A DNA stretch of 64,000 nt from JBBIMS01 sp964531645 (GTDB lineage Bacteria; Acidobacteriota; Aminicenantia; JBFLYD01; JBBIMS01), in assembly GCA_964531645.1 (NCBI GenBank), contig CAZHEF010000002.1:1-64000 (forward strand), given 5' to 3'. Below the pieces are notes generated by a model. The model was not told where the DNA came from. It did no database searches and saw only the letters and a program-made list of their open reading frames with translations. The stretch's first letter is position 1. Each line of letters starts with the position of its first letter. Positions 7,621 through 17,185 of this stretch are shown here, piece by piece. A program made the translations under genes and the position numbers.

Positions 7621-10600
7621 TTGGAAAACCCTAAGAAAAGTGATTCAAGGTCAATGTCAATTATGGATTTTGACCAGGTTAGAATATCTCTGGCTTCTCC
7701 AGAACAGATCAGGGGCTGGTCTTATGGCGAAGTAACAAAACCTGAAACAATAAATTACAGGACTTTTAAACCTGAAAGGGATGGACTGTTTTGTGCCAAG
7801 ATATTTGGTCCTGTTAATGATTATGAGTGCCTTTGTGGTAAATATAAAAGACCTAAATTTAAAGGCATTGTATGTGAAAAGTGCGGGGTGGAAGTTACCC
7901 TTTCAAAAGTTAGAAGAGAGAGAATGGGTCACATCGAGCTTGCCGCTCCAGTGGCTCATATATGGTTCTTCAGAAACATCCCCAGCAGAATTGGTCTCAT
8001 TCTAAATATTCCTGCGAAAGATGTTGAAAAAATTGTTTACTATGAGGCATTTGTAATTCTTGAGCCCGGTGAGCTGGAGAAGGGGAAGGAACTTCCCTAC
8101 AGGAAAGGCGAAGTGATTTCTGAAAACGAGTGGATTGTAATGGATGACATCAAACTAAAGGACAAAGATTATGAATGGGCCGAGAAGAAATTTGCGATTC
8201 TAACAGAAAGTGACTATCACAAAATAGTTAAAGAGGATAGAGACAAAGTCTGGAGAGTAGATAGCGCTCTGAAATATTTTGAAAAGGAGTATGGGCTTAA
8301 GTATGGAATGGGAGCAGAAGCATTAAAAGAACTTCTCAAGAGGGTTAATGTTGAAGCAGAGGCGCAAAAGCTTAGAAAAGCAATGATGAAAGAAGGTTCC
8401 CTTCAGAAAAAGCTAAAATTTGCAAAGAGACTTGAGATAGTGGAAGCATTTAAAAACTCAGGGAATAGCCCTGAGTGGATGATTCTGGATGTTCTACCCG
8501 TTCTACCACCTGATCTTCGCCCTCTTGTTCGATTAGATGGTGGAAGGTTTGCAACATCAGATCTCAATGACCTCTACAGAAGAGTTATAAATAGAAACAA
8601 CAGACTGAAAAAACTTATTGCAATTGGGGCTCCTGAACTAATTATAAGAAATGAAAAAAGGATGCTTCAAGAGGCAGTGGATGCTCTTTTTGATAATGGA
8701 AGAAGGGGTAAAGTTCAGGTTGGTGCGGGAAGGAAGCCCCTAAAATCTCTCAGCGAGTCTCTGAGAGGTAAGCAAGGGAGGTTCAGACATAATCTTCTCG
8801 GTAAAAGAGTAGATTATTCAGGGAGGTCAGTCATAGTTGTAGGTCCTGAACTTAGACTCCATCAGTGTGGGCTTCCGAAGAAAATGGCTCTTGAGCTATT
8901 CAAACCGTTTCTCTATCACAAACTTATAAAAGAAGGGGTTGCTAACTCACCAAAGGAGGCAAAGATTCTCGTTGATCAAGAAAGCCCTGAAATCTGGCGT
9001 TACCTTGAAGAGGTTGTCAAAGACCATCCTGTCCTTTTAAACAGAGCTCCAACATTACATCGTCTCGGCATCCAAGCCTTCGAACCTATTCTTGTGGATG
9101 GAAAAGCAATAAAAATCCATCCCCTCGTCTGTCCCGCGTTCAACGCTGATTTCGACGGAGACCAGATGGCGGTTCACATACCTCTTTCAACAGAAGCTCA
9201 GGCTGAGGCTTCCCTTTTGATACTATCTTCATACAATATTCTTTCTCCCGCTCACGGAAAACCTCTTGCTGTCCCTACTCAGGACATGATTCTCGGTTGT
9301 TACTATCTCACCCTTGAGAAGCCTGGAGCCAAAGGGACTGGAAAAATATTCTCTTCAAAACGTGAAACTTTCTATGCCTATGAGGTCGGAGAGTGCTCTC
9401 TTCATGCTCCTATAAAGGTGCCTATAAATAAGCCATTTATGGATCTTTCAATATTCTATGATAATCAGGATGTTCTCAACTGCCCTGTTTCTGAAGCAAA
9501 GGGCGGATTGGTTACAACAACTGTTGGAAGGCTAATATTCAATGAGATTGTTCCTGAGGAAATACCTTACATAAATGGACTTCTCAAGAAAAAAGGAATT
9601 CAAAACTTTATTTACTATGTTTATCTTAAGAAGGGTTTAAAAGACACCATAGAACTTTTAGATAAGCTAAAAGATCTTGGATTTTACTACGCAACAAAGG
9701 CAGGCTTCTCAATCGGAATTGATGATATGACAATTCCGCAAGAAAAGAATGAATTGATCAAAAAAGCAGAGGAGGAGGTCAAAGAAGTTGAGAAACAGTA
9801 TCTCGATGGAATTCTCTCAGCTGGAGAAAGATACAATAAGGTTGTTGGAATCTGGGACAATATTACCAATAAGATCGGAAACATGATGTTTACACGAATG
9901 GAATATGAGAGTAAGAAATCTGATTATTTGAACCCTCTCTTTGTTATGGCTGATTCAGGTGCAAGAGGCTCAAAGACCCAGATCCAGCAGCTTGCAGGGA
10001 TGAGAGGACTTATGGCAAAACCTTCAGGTGAGATTATAGAAACACCTATAACATCCAATTTAAGAGAGGGTCTTTCAGTGCTCCAGTACTTTATCTCTAC
10101 CCACGGAGCAAGAAAAGGCCTTGCAGATACCGCATTGAAGACAGCTAATGCGGGTTATTTGACAAGAAAGCTTATCGATGTCTCTCATGATGTAATTGTA
10201 ACCGAAGAAGACTGCGGAACAATCGATGGTATTTATGTATCAGCAATTGTTGAAAATGGTGAAATTCTTGAAACCTTTGAAGAAAGGATTATAGGAAGAG
10301 TTTCCCTTGAAACAATTTATGACCCTGATACTGGAGAACCGATAGTCAATTCGAATGAAGAAATAACAGAGGAAATTGCAAACAAACTTACAAATGCTGG
10401 TATTGAAAGAATAAAAATAAGATCAGTCCTAACCTGTGAAGCAAGAAGAGGTGTTTGCAGGCTCTGTTACGGAAGGGATCTTTCATCGGGAAAACTTGTT
10501 GAACTGGGTGAGGCTGTTGGAATTATAGCTGCCCAGTCGATAGGAGAACCTGGTACTCAGCTAACAATGAGGACATTCCATGTTGGAGGCGTTGCATCAA

Positions 10601-11913
10601 AAATAGGTGAAGCGTCAAAATTGGCTTCACGCCATGAGGGAAAAGTAAAATTTATAAATCTCCAGACTGTAAGAGACCGTGAAGGAAATCTTGTTGTAAC
10701 AAACAGGACTGGTTACATAGCCATCATTGATGACAAAGGGAGAGAAAGAGAGCATTTCCAGATAGCTTACGGAGCTACATTAAAAGTAAATGATGGAAAT
10801 CCAATAAAAGCAAATCAGGTCTTTGTAGAATGGGATCCATATACATCATCAATAATAACAGAAGCAACTGGATTTGTCGAATTCAGAGATATAGAGAGAG
10901 GAGTTACAATGGAAGAGGAGCAGGATGAGATAACAGGACTTATAACTCAGATAATTGTTGAGTGGAAGGAAGAGAAAAAACAACCTCAAATATGGGTGAA
11001 AAGTGAAAATGAAGGAAAAGTATTGAAAAGATATCATATCCCTGTAGGGGCTCGTCTTATGGTAAAAGAGGGAGCAGAAGTTCATGCAGGAGATGTTCTT
11101 GCAAAAATTCCAAGGATGACAGCCAAGACAAAGGATATTACTGGAGGACTTCCGAGAGCTGTTGACCTCTTTGAAGCAAGGGTTCCTGATCCAAAGAAAA
11201 CTCCAGTTGCTGTTGTCTCAGAAATAGATGGAAAGGTCAAAATCTTGGGTATTTCAAAGGGTTCAAGGAAGATAAAAGTTATTAATGAGACAGGAATGGA
11301 GAAGGAGTACGCAATTCCGAAAGGAGCTCACTTAAGGGTTCAGGATGATGAAAAAATAAAGGCTGGGGAGCCTCTAAATGAAGGCGCTGTCAACCCTCAT
11401 GAAATCCTAAGAGTTCTTGGTGAAAAAGCTCTTGCAGACTATCTTCTAAAGGAAATTCAGGAGGTTTATAGATCCCAGGGTGTTCAGATAAATGACAAAC
11501 ATATAGAAATAATAGTCAAACAGATGATGAGATGGGTTGTAATTGAAGATGTTGGTTCCACAAGATTTATAGTTGGTGAGAAAGTTGAAAAGGCTCTCTT
11601 CTTAGAGGAAAACCAGAGAGTTATTAATGAGGGTGGAAAACCTGCAAAGGCAAGACCTATTTTACTTGGAATTTCAAAAGCAACTCTTAACAATAAAAGC
11701 TTTATTTCCTCTGCCTCATTCCAGGAAACAACAAAAATACTTACAGATGCAGCAATCGCAGGAAAAATCGACAACCTTGTTGGTCTAAAAGAAAATGTGA
11801 TAATGGGTAGACTTATTCCAGCAGGAACTGGCTACCACTATTACAACATGCCCGATTTCGAACTGAAAGAAGAGATGCTTCTCGAGCCTGTTGAAGAGGG
11901 GAAAAGGATGTAA
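7621..11913 (+). CDS. rpoC: RNA polymerase beta' subunit
   Basis: A 1430-residue catalytic subunit of RNA polymerase. Visible landmarks are the N-terminal zinc-binding domain (CLCGKYKR with CEKCGVE, about residues 70-92), the catalytic NADFDGDQMAVH loop with three magnesium-binding aspartates, the second zinc site (CEARRGVCRLCYGRD), the GEPGTQLTMRTFHVGG trigger-loop region, and a C-terminal segment ending near MPDFEL. The start is TTG at 7621, chosen because an AAGGAGG site lies at about 7609-7615 and the protein begins with a standard N-terminus. It closes the ribosomal protein/rpoBC operon. Confidence 0.98.
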   Translation: MENPKKSDSRSMSIMDFDQVRISLASPEQIRGWSYGEVTKPETINYRTFKPERDGLFCAKIFGPVNDYECLCGKYKRPKFKGIVCEKCGVEVTLSKVRRERMGHIELAAPVAHIWFFRNIPSRIGLILNIPAKDVEKIVYYEAFVILEPGELEKGKELPYRKGEVISENEWIVMDDIKLKDKDYEWAEKKFAILTESDYHKIVKEDRDKVWRVDSALKYFEKEYGLKYGMGAEALKELLKRVNVEAEAQKLRKAMMKEGSLQKKLKFAKRLEIVEAFKNSGNSPEWMILDVLPVLPPDLRPLVRLDGGRFATSDLNDLYRRVINRNNRLKKLIAIGAPELIIRNEKRMLQEAVDALFDNGRRGKVQVGAGRKPLKSLSESLRGKQGRFRHNLLGKRVDYSGRSVIVVGPELRLHQCGLPKKMALELFKPFLYHKLIKEGVANSPKEAKILVDQESPEIWRYLEEVVKDHPVLLNRAPTLHRLGIQAFEPILVDGKAIKIHPLVCPAFNADFDGDQMAVHIPLSTEAQAEASLLILSSYNILSPAHGKPLAVPTQDMILGCYYLTLEKPGAKGTGKIFSSKRETFYAYEVGECSLHAPIKVPINKPFMDLSIFYDNQDVLNCPVSEAKGGLVTTTVGRLIFNEIVPEEIPYINGLLKKKGIQNFIYYVYLKKGLKDTIELLDKLKDLGFYYATKAGFSIGIDDMTIPQEKNELIKKAEEEVKEVEKQYLDGILSAGERYNKVVGIWDNITNKIGNMMFTRMEYESKKSDYLNPLFVMADSGARGSKTQIQQLAGMRGLMAKPSGEIIETPITSNLREGLSVLQYFISTHGARKGLADTALKTANAGYLTRKLIDVSHDVIVTEEDCGTIDGIYVSAIVENGEILETFEERIIGRVSLETIYDPDTGEPIVNSNEEITEEIANKLTNAGIERIKIRSVLTCEARRGVCRLCYGRDLSSGKLVELGEAVGIIAAQSIGEPGTQLTMRTFHVGGVASKIGEASKLASRHEGKVKFINLQTVRDREGNLVVTNRTGYIAIIDDKGREREHFQIAYGATLKVNDGNPIKANQVFVEWDPYTSSIITEATGFVEFRDIERGVTMEEEQDEITGLITQIIVEWKEEKKQPQIWVKSENEGKVLKRYHIPVGARLMVKEGAEVHAGDVLAKIPRMTAKTKDITGGLPRAVDLFEARVPDPKKTPVAVVSEIDGKVKILGISKGSRKIKVINETGMEKEYAIPKGAHLRVQDDEKIKAGEPLNEGAVNPHEILRVLGEKALADYLLKEIQEVYRSQGVQINDKHIEIIVKQMMRWVVIEDVGSTRFIVGEKVEKALFLEENQRVINEGGKPAKARPILLGISKATLNNKSFISSASFQETTKILTDAAIAGKIDNLVGLKENVIMGRLIPAGTGYHYYNMPDFELKEEMLLEPVEEGKRM

Positions 11914-12315
11914 AAAAAGAGAAACTCAAGGCTGGCAAGAAAAGAGGTGTAATCTTAGAAATTGAGATTTCAAGTAAAGATTAAAAGAGAAAAATATTTA
12001 TCTTAAAATCTGAAAGCAAAGTCTTTCTATTTTTCAATAGAGTTTTTTGTAAAATTAAACCTTAACTTCGTAAAAATTAAGTAATAGGATATAAAACATA
12101 ATGATTTTTCTCGTTATTAGACAAGCTTTTCCCTCTCACACTTGTATTTTTATGTTATTACTTATTAAGTAATATGAAAATTTGCTTATTTTACTTTTGA
12201 TAAGGAAGGCATAGTTAAAAGAGAAGCATGATTAGAGCTCAATTTCCAAAACAATAAAATAAATAGATTTGGAAGAATAATTGTACATATTACTTAAAAT
12301 GGACGGAGTTAGGGA
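11914..12315. other. Intergenic region after rpoC with a repeated TTAAGTAAT palindrome
   Basis: About 400 AT-rich bases with no credible gene. The two flanking genes converge here. The element ATTACTTATTAAGTAAT at 12157-12173 is a perfect 8-bp palindrome around one base. The half-site TTAAGTAAT also occurs near 12077 on the plus strand, and its complement ATTACTTAA near 12289. A weak terminator-like hairpin is listed separately. Confidence 0.5.
12026..12048 (+). terminator. Weak candidate terminator downstream of rpoC
   Basis: The sequence TCTATT-TTTC-AATAGA forms a short AT-rich stem and is followed after one G by a run of six T. It lies about 110 bases after the rpoC stop. The stem contains only one G-C pair, so it would be weak, but no better terminator was seen after the operon. 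Confidence 0.3.
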
Positions 12316-13329
12316 TTAAAACTCTAATCTATCCTTTACCTCCCATTTCGAGAGGTCTTTTGAGAGTTTGACCATTTCAAATATTCCTTTATTTTCTGAT
12401 ACTGTAACTCTGCAATAATGATAAGTAGGACCATCTTCTTTGTAAAAATCATCTTCACTCCTATTTACCATATAGGGAGGAGCTCCTCCACCTGCTGTGA
12501 CAATGTAATTAATTCCATTTATTAAATATCTTTCATAGTTATGTTTGTGGGCAGTAAAGGCAATGTGGGTTTTTAGTCCTTTCTGATTTAAATCTTCAAT
12601 TAATTCAGCAATAACCTTCTCTGCTTTCCTTGCCTTTCCATACTTGGTCTTTGTATAAGGAGGATGATGCATGCATACAAAAACAAATTTTCCTCTGCTA
12701 TTTTCAATTTCTTCCTTCAGAAATTCATATTGAGGGCTTCCAGGAGAGTGGTCAGTCGTTGTATCAATAACTATGAACTTGCAATTCCCGTAAATGAATG
12801 TATACCATCTTCTTCCTTCAAGGAAAGGAAATCTTTTGAAATATCCTTTTAAAAGAATTTCTGGGTCCCCCTTCTTTGGAAAAATCTCTGTTCGAGCCAC
12901 TCTATACTCATGATTACCAAGGACAGGAAAAAATTGAATTCCATTTTTTATAATCTCACCGTCAAAAGCGTCAAATATCTCCCATTGGTGCTCATCGTGA
13001 AATGTAACCATATCTCCAAGATTTATTACAAAATCAGGTCTCTCTTCTATAATTTTCTTAACAATCATTGCCCTGTGAATTGTTGAATTTTCCCTTGAGT
13101 CTCCATATACAATGAATTTGAAAGGATAACTTACATCTTCTCTCTCAAAAATTAAAGGGTTAGAATTTTGTTCGTAGTCATAAGAAACATCACGGATAAA
13201 AAGAGAAACAAATGAGTCAGGAAGGCTTGTAAAAATATCAAATTTGTAGCTCAGCTGACCGAGAAAGAAGGAGAGGAGAAATACAAAAATAGTGGTCAAT
13301 ACTTTTTTGATTTTCATTAAAACCTCCAC
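12316..13329 (-). CDS. Exported metallophosphoesterase (purple acid phosphatase-like)
   Basis: A 337-residue protein with an N-terminal hydrophobic signal/anchor (about residues 8-25) and a calcineurin-type metallophosphoesterase domain. The metal-binding motifs appear in order: VYGDSR, NLGDMV, LGNHEYR, MHHPPY and the late AHKHNYER. The last motif and the overall order resemble purple acid phosphatase-type enzymes that hydrolyse phosphate mono- or diesters outside the cytoplasm. The substrate is unknown. It is followed by no partner gene, and the gap to rpoC is non-coding. The ATG at 13329 is preceded by a GGAGG motif (13322-13326 on the complement). Confidence 0.8.
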   Translation of the reverse strand: MEVLMKIKKVLTTIFVFLLSFFLGQLSYKFDIFTSLPDSFVSLFIRDVSYDYEQNSNPLIFEREDVSYPFKFIVYGDSRENSTIHRAMIVKKIIEERPDFVINLGDMVTFHDEHQWEIFDAFDGEIIKNGIQFFPVLGNHEYRVARTEIFPKKGDPEILLKGYFKRFPFLEGRRWYTFIYGNCKFIVIDTTTDHSPGSPQYEFLKEEIENSRGKFVFVCMHHPPYTKTKYGKARKAEKVIAELIEDLNQKGLKTHIAFTAHKHNYERYLINGINYIVTAGGGAPPYMVNRSEDDFYKEDGPTYHYCRVTVSENKGIFEMVKLSKDLSKWEVKDRLEF

Positions 13330-13443
13330 ATATATAAAAACTTATTTTCATTTAAACTAATTCAATGAATAGCACAAGCTACAGGCTTCAAGCTTCAGGT
13401 AATTTCCTCTAAGAGATACATTTTAACTTTTAAATTTTGAATT

Positions 13444-14319
13444 TTAACTTTTTCCAAGGACTTCTTTAACCTTCAGACCAATTTCAGCTGGTGACTTTAC
13501 AACATGAACTCCAGCTGAGCTTAGAGCTTTCATCTTTTCCTCAGCAGTCCCCTTTCCACCTGAAATTATAGCTCCGGCATGACCCATCCTTCTTCCAGGA
13601 GGAGCTGTCTGTCCAGCGATGAAGCTGAAAACAGGCCTCTTGAATTCTTTCTTTATATATTCTGCTGCCTCTTCTTCAGTGGAACCACCAATTTCTCCTA
13701 TAAGGACAACCGCTTCGGTTTCAGGGTCATCTTTGAAAAGTTTTAATATATCAACAAAGGTTGAGCCAACAATAGGGTCTCCACCAATCCCTACAGCTGT
13801 TGATTGTCCAAAACCAAGTTTTGTGAGTTGGTCAACTGCTTCATAGGTCAAGGTTCCAGAACGGGAGACAATGCCAATGGTTCCCGGCTTATGAATATGT
13901 CCTGGCATAATCCCCATTTTGCATTTTCCTGGAGAAATAACTCCAGGGCAATTGGGACCTATAAGCCTTGCCCTATTTAAAGTGACATATTTCTTTACAT
14001 TTACCATATCCAGGGCAGGGACCCCTTCTGTAATACAAACAATAACTTTAATTCCCGCATCAACTGCCTCACATATTGCATCAGGAGCAAAAGGTGCGGG
14101 AACAAAAATTATTGATGCATTTGCTCCCTCTTTGTTTACTGCTTCCTCAACTGTATTGTAAACAGGGATTCCAAGATGAGTTGTTCCACCCTTTCCAGGG
14201 GTTACTCCTGCAACAATTTTTGTTCCATATTCCAGCATCTGCTGGGAGTGGAATGTCCCTTCTCTTCCGGTAAATCCCTGAACAACCACTCTTGTATTTT
14301 TATCAATTAATATTGCCAT
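13444..14319 (-). CDS. sucD: Succinate-CoA ligase, alpha subunit
   Basis: The start at ATG 14319 (MAILIDKNTRVVVQGFTG) is chosen over an upstream in-frame ATG because AAAGGAG lies just ahead of it and it matches the family start. The protein has 291 residues. The CoA-binding Rossmann domain is N-terminal, followed by the GPNCPGVISPG loop. The catalytic phosphohistidine is in the GHAGAIISGGKGTAEEK segment. With SucC it interconverts succinyl-CoA and succinate with ATP or GTP formation. It sits 13 bases downstream of sucC, as usual. Confidence 0.95.
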   Translation of the reverse strand: MAILIDKNTRVVVQGFTGREGTFHSQQMLEYGTKIVAGVTPGKGGTTHLGIPVYNTVEEAVNKEGANASIIFVPAPFAPDAICEAVDAGIKVIVCITEGVPALDMVNVKKYVTLNRARLIGPNCPGVISPGKCKMGIMPGHIHKPGTIGIVSRSGTLTYEAVDQLTKLGFGQSTAVGIGGDPIVGSTFVDILKLFKDDPETEAVVLIGEIGGSTEEEAAEYIKKEFKRPVFSFIAGQTAPPGRRMGHAGAIISGGKGTAEEKMKALSSAGVHVVKSPAEIGLKVKEVLGKS

Positions 14320-14332
14320 TTCATCTCTCCTT

Positions 14333-15496
14333 TCAATTTTTTCTGGCAAGTTCAACTGCCTTTTCAGCAGCTTCCTTCATTGTTTTTGCCGCATATAGAT
14401 TTAAATTTGAGTTCATCAAGATTTCTCTCGCTACTTCAACATTTGTTCCTTCCAGTCTAACAACTATTGGTAAAGAACCCCCAACTTCCTTTGCAGCATT
14501 TACAACTCCCTGAGCAACAATGTCGCATCTCACAATTCCTCCAAAAATATTGATGAGAACCGCTTTTACTGATTTATCTGCGATGAGAATTTTGAAGGCA
14601 TTTCTAACCCTTTCCTCGTTTGCTCCTCCACCCACATCAAGGAAGTTGGCAGGCATTCCTCCCGAATGCTTTATTATATCCATTGTTGCCATTGCAAGCC
14701 CCGCTCCATTTACCATGCATCCAACATTTCCATCAAGCTTTATATAATTAAGGTCATATTTTGATGCTTCAACTTCAAGGGGCTCCTCCTCATAAATATC
14801 CCTCATCTCCTTTATTTCAGGGTGACGGAAAAGAGCATTATCGTCAAAATTTATTTTGGCATCAAGGGCAAGAACTTGCTGATCTTTTGTAAGGACAAGA
14901 GGATTAATCTCTGCAAGAGATGCATCAGTCGAGTGGAAAGCTTTCCATAAACCAAGAATAAATGAAACACACTCTTGAAAAGCTCTTTCTTTAAGCCCAA
15001 GAGAGAAAGCAAGCTTCCTTGCCTGATACGGAAGGAATCGAACAGTTGGGTCTACCCATTCTTTAAAAATTAGCTCAGGATGTTCTTCTGCTACTTTTTC
15101 AATTTCAACACCTCCTTCTGGTGAAGCCATTATCACGGGACACTCTTTTATTCTGTCCAGAACAATTCCAAGATAGAGTTCCTTTTCAACTTCAAGGGCT
15201 TCCTCCACAAGAACTTTCCTTACAACCTTACCTTCAGGACCTGTCTGATAGGTTATAAGAGTCACACCAATCATTTCTTTTCCAATTTTCTCTGCTTCTT
15301 CTGGAGTTTTAGCAACCTTTATACCCCCTGCTTTCCCTCTTCCTCCTGCATGGATCTGTGCTTTTATAACAACTGGTTTCCCAATCTCCTCAGCAATTTT
15401 TCTGACCTCCTGAGGGGTCTCAGTCACTCCTCCCTTCGGTATTTTTACATTGAATTTTGCAAGAATGTTTTTTGCCTGATATTCATGAATCTTCAT
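14333..15496 (-). CDS. sucC: Succinate-CoA ligase [ADP/GDP-forming], beta subunit
   Basis: A 387-residue protein with an N-terminal ATP-grasp domain (MKIHEYQAKNILAKF, then PVVIKAQIHAGGRGKAGG) and a C-terminal ligase domain with FLDVGGGANEERV and INIFGGIVRCD. The length matches the family (about 385-390). It binds the nucleotide and succinate and forms the SucCD complex of the TCA cycle. It can also conserve energy when succinyl-CoA arises from amino acid degradation. It is the first gene of the sucCD pair. Confidence 0.96.
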   Translation of the reverse strand: MKIHEYQAKNILAKFNVKIPKGGVTETPQEVRKIAEEIGKPVVIKAQIHAGGRGKAGGIKVAKTPEEAEKIGKEMIGVTLITYQTGPEGKVVRKVLVEEALEVEKELYLGIVLDRIKECPVIMASPEGGVEIEKVAEEHPELIFKEWVDPTVRFLPYQARKLAFSLGLKERAFQECVSFILGLWKAFHSTDASLAEINPLVLTKDQQVLALDAKINFDDNALFRHPEIKEMRDIYEEEPLEVEASKYDLNYIKLDGNVGCMVNGAGLAMATMDIIKHSGGMPANFLDVGGGANEERVRNAFKILIADKSVKAVLINIFGGIVRCDIVAQGVVNAAKEVGGSLPIVVRLEGTNVEVAREILMNSNLNLYAAKTMKEAAEKAVELARKN

Positions 15497-15644
15497 AATA
15501 AATCCTCCATAAAATTTAAATTAATATTATACCCTCTGAAAGGAAATTATCAAAAGATTAGCTCACCTTATTTCGAACTCTTGAATGAGAGATTTAAATT
15601 TGATCTTTAGTTTCTTTGCTCAGCTATGAGCTGTTAGCTGTCAG

Positions 15645-16199
15645 CTATTTTATCTGATATTTTTCTTTTCCCATCTCGTAGAGGTCGTTACCGTATATGT
15701 CATTTATGACTATGCACGGGAAATCTTCAACTTCCAATCTGTAAATTGCTTCTGGACCAAGTTCGGGATAGGCAACAACTTCGGATGATTTTATGAATTT
15801 AGAAATTAAAGCACCCGCACCCCCTACAGCAGCAAGATAAACGCCTTTATATTTTTTCATTGCTTCTTTTACTTCCTTTGACCTCTCACCTTTTCCAATT
15901 GTCACTCTGAGACCGAGGGAATGCAATAGAGGAGTATATTTATCCATTCTGCCTGATGTTGTTGGACCAGCTGAACCAATAACTTTTCTAGGACGAGCAG
16001 GGGTTGGACCTACATAGTAAATCACCTGATCCTTCAAATCAATAGGAAGAGGTTTACCTTCTGATGCAATTTCAAAAATTTTCTTGTGGGCAGTGTCTCT
16101 CCCTGTTAGAATATAACCAGATATTAAGACTTTATCTCCTGCTTTAAGTTTTTCAACATCCTTTTCAGTTATGGGTGTTCTAAGTTTATGAACAGCCAT
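15645..16199 (-). CDS. fumB: Class I fumarate hydratase, beta subunit (iron-sulfur type)
   Basis: A 184-residue protein matching the C-terminal (beta) domain of class I fumarases and L-tartrate dehydratases: ISGYILTGRDTAHKK, YYVGPTPARP, GPTTSGRMD and the LAAVGGAGAL segment. In two-subunit enzymes the 4Fe-4S cluster is held by the alpha subunit, which is not encoded beside it or anywhere else in this window. It lies 7 bases after mdh, so fumarate-to-malate and malate-to-oxaloacetate steps are co-transcribed. A tartrate dehydratase role is possible, but the TCA neighbours favour fumarase. Confidence 0.88.
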   Translation of the reverse strand: MAVHKLRTPITEKDVEKLKAGDKVLISGYILTGRDTAHKKIFEIASEGKPLPIDLKDQVIYYVGPTPARPRKVIGSAGPTTSGRMDKYTPLLHSLGLRVTIGKGERSKEVKEAMKKYKGVYLAAVGGAGALISKFIKSSEVVAYPELGPEAIYRLEVEDFPCIVINDIYGNDLYEMGKEKYQIK

Positions 16200-16206
16200 A
16201 TCTACC

Positions 16207-17154
16207 TCACAATTTCATAAGATTTATAACACTTTTTACTGCATTTGCTGATTTTTCAAGAGCAGCCTTCTCCTCTGATGTCAGTTTGACTTCAATTATC
16301 TCTTCTATTCCTTTGGCACCAAGTTTAACAGGGACACCAAGGAATGTTCCAGATATTCCATATTCACCTTCAACATAAGCAGAGCAAGGGAGTATCTTTT
16401 TCTTGTCCTTTATAATTGCATCAACCATTAGATGCACAGCTGCAGATGGTGTGTAATAGGCACTGGATGGAGCGCCTGGAAGACCTGCTTTTCCAAAAAG
16501 AGCAACAAGTTCTCCTCCACCTTTTCTTGTCCTTTCAATAAGGGCGTCCACTCTCTCCTTTGAGAGGAACTCAGTGAGTGGAACTCCTGCTATTGTTGTG
16601 TAGGAAGGAAGAGGAACCATCTCGTCTCCATGACCTCCGAGAACCAATGCCTGGATATTTTCTACTGAAACATTCAACTCCATTGCGATAAAAGTGGAGA
16701 ATCTTGCAGAATCAAGAATTCCAGCCATTCCCATAACCCTGTGTTTCGGAAACCCGCTCACTTTGTAGGCAACATATGTCATTGCATCGAGGGGGTTTGT
16801 AACAACAATTATTATGCAGTTGGGAGAATACTTGCAAACATTTTCTGTTACAGGTTTTACTATTTCAAGGTTTTTAAATACAAGATCATCTCTGCTCATA
16901 CCAGGTTTTCTCGGGAAACCTGCTGTTATGACTACAATGTCAGAATTCTCTGTGTCCTTGTAGTCCTGAGTCCCAGCAATTCGAGTGTCAAAACCGTATA
17001 CCGGACCTGATTGAAGCATATCAAGCCCTTTCCCCTGAGGAATACCTTCAAGAACATCAAGTAGAACCACATCCCCAAGCTCAGCTTCAACAAGCCTCTG
17101 GGCTGTTGTGGCTCCGACATAGCCCGCACCAATTACTGAAATCTTAGGTCTCAT
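16207..17154 (-). CDS. mdh: Malate dehydrogenase (LDH-like, NAD-dependent)
   Basis: A 315-residue protein of the lactate/malate dehydrogenase family. The Rossmann motif is VIGAGYVGATTA, and the LLDV aspartate after the second strand indicates NAD preference. The malate-type arginines are in AGFPRKPGMSRDDL, the NPLDAMTYVA loop is present, and the catalytic histidine is in GGHGDEMVPL. The arginine in the substrate loop distinguishes it from lactate dehydrogenase. It catalyses malate to oxaloacetate in the cytoplasm. It lies between icd (31 bases upstream) and fumarase beta (7 bases downstream). Confidence 0.95.
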   Translation of the reverse strand: MRPKISVIGAGYVGATTAQRLVEAELGDVVLLDVLEGIPQGKGLDMLQSGPVYGFDTRIAGTQDYKDTENSDIVVITAGFPRKPGMSRDDLVFKNLEIVKPVTENVCKYSPNCIIIVVTNPLDAMTYVAYKVSGFPKHRVMGMAGILDSARFSTFIAMELNVSVENIQALVLGGHGDEMVPLPSYTTIAGVPLTEFLSKERVDALIERTRKGGGELVALFGKAGLPGAPSSAYYTPSAAVHLMVDAIIKDKKKILPCSAYVEGEYGISGTFLGVPVKLGAKGIEEIIEVKLTSEEKAALEKSANAVKSVINLMKL

Positions 17155-17185
17155 AAAGCCTCCTTTTTTATTTTAAATTAATTTT

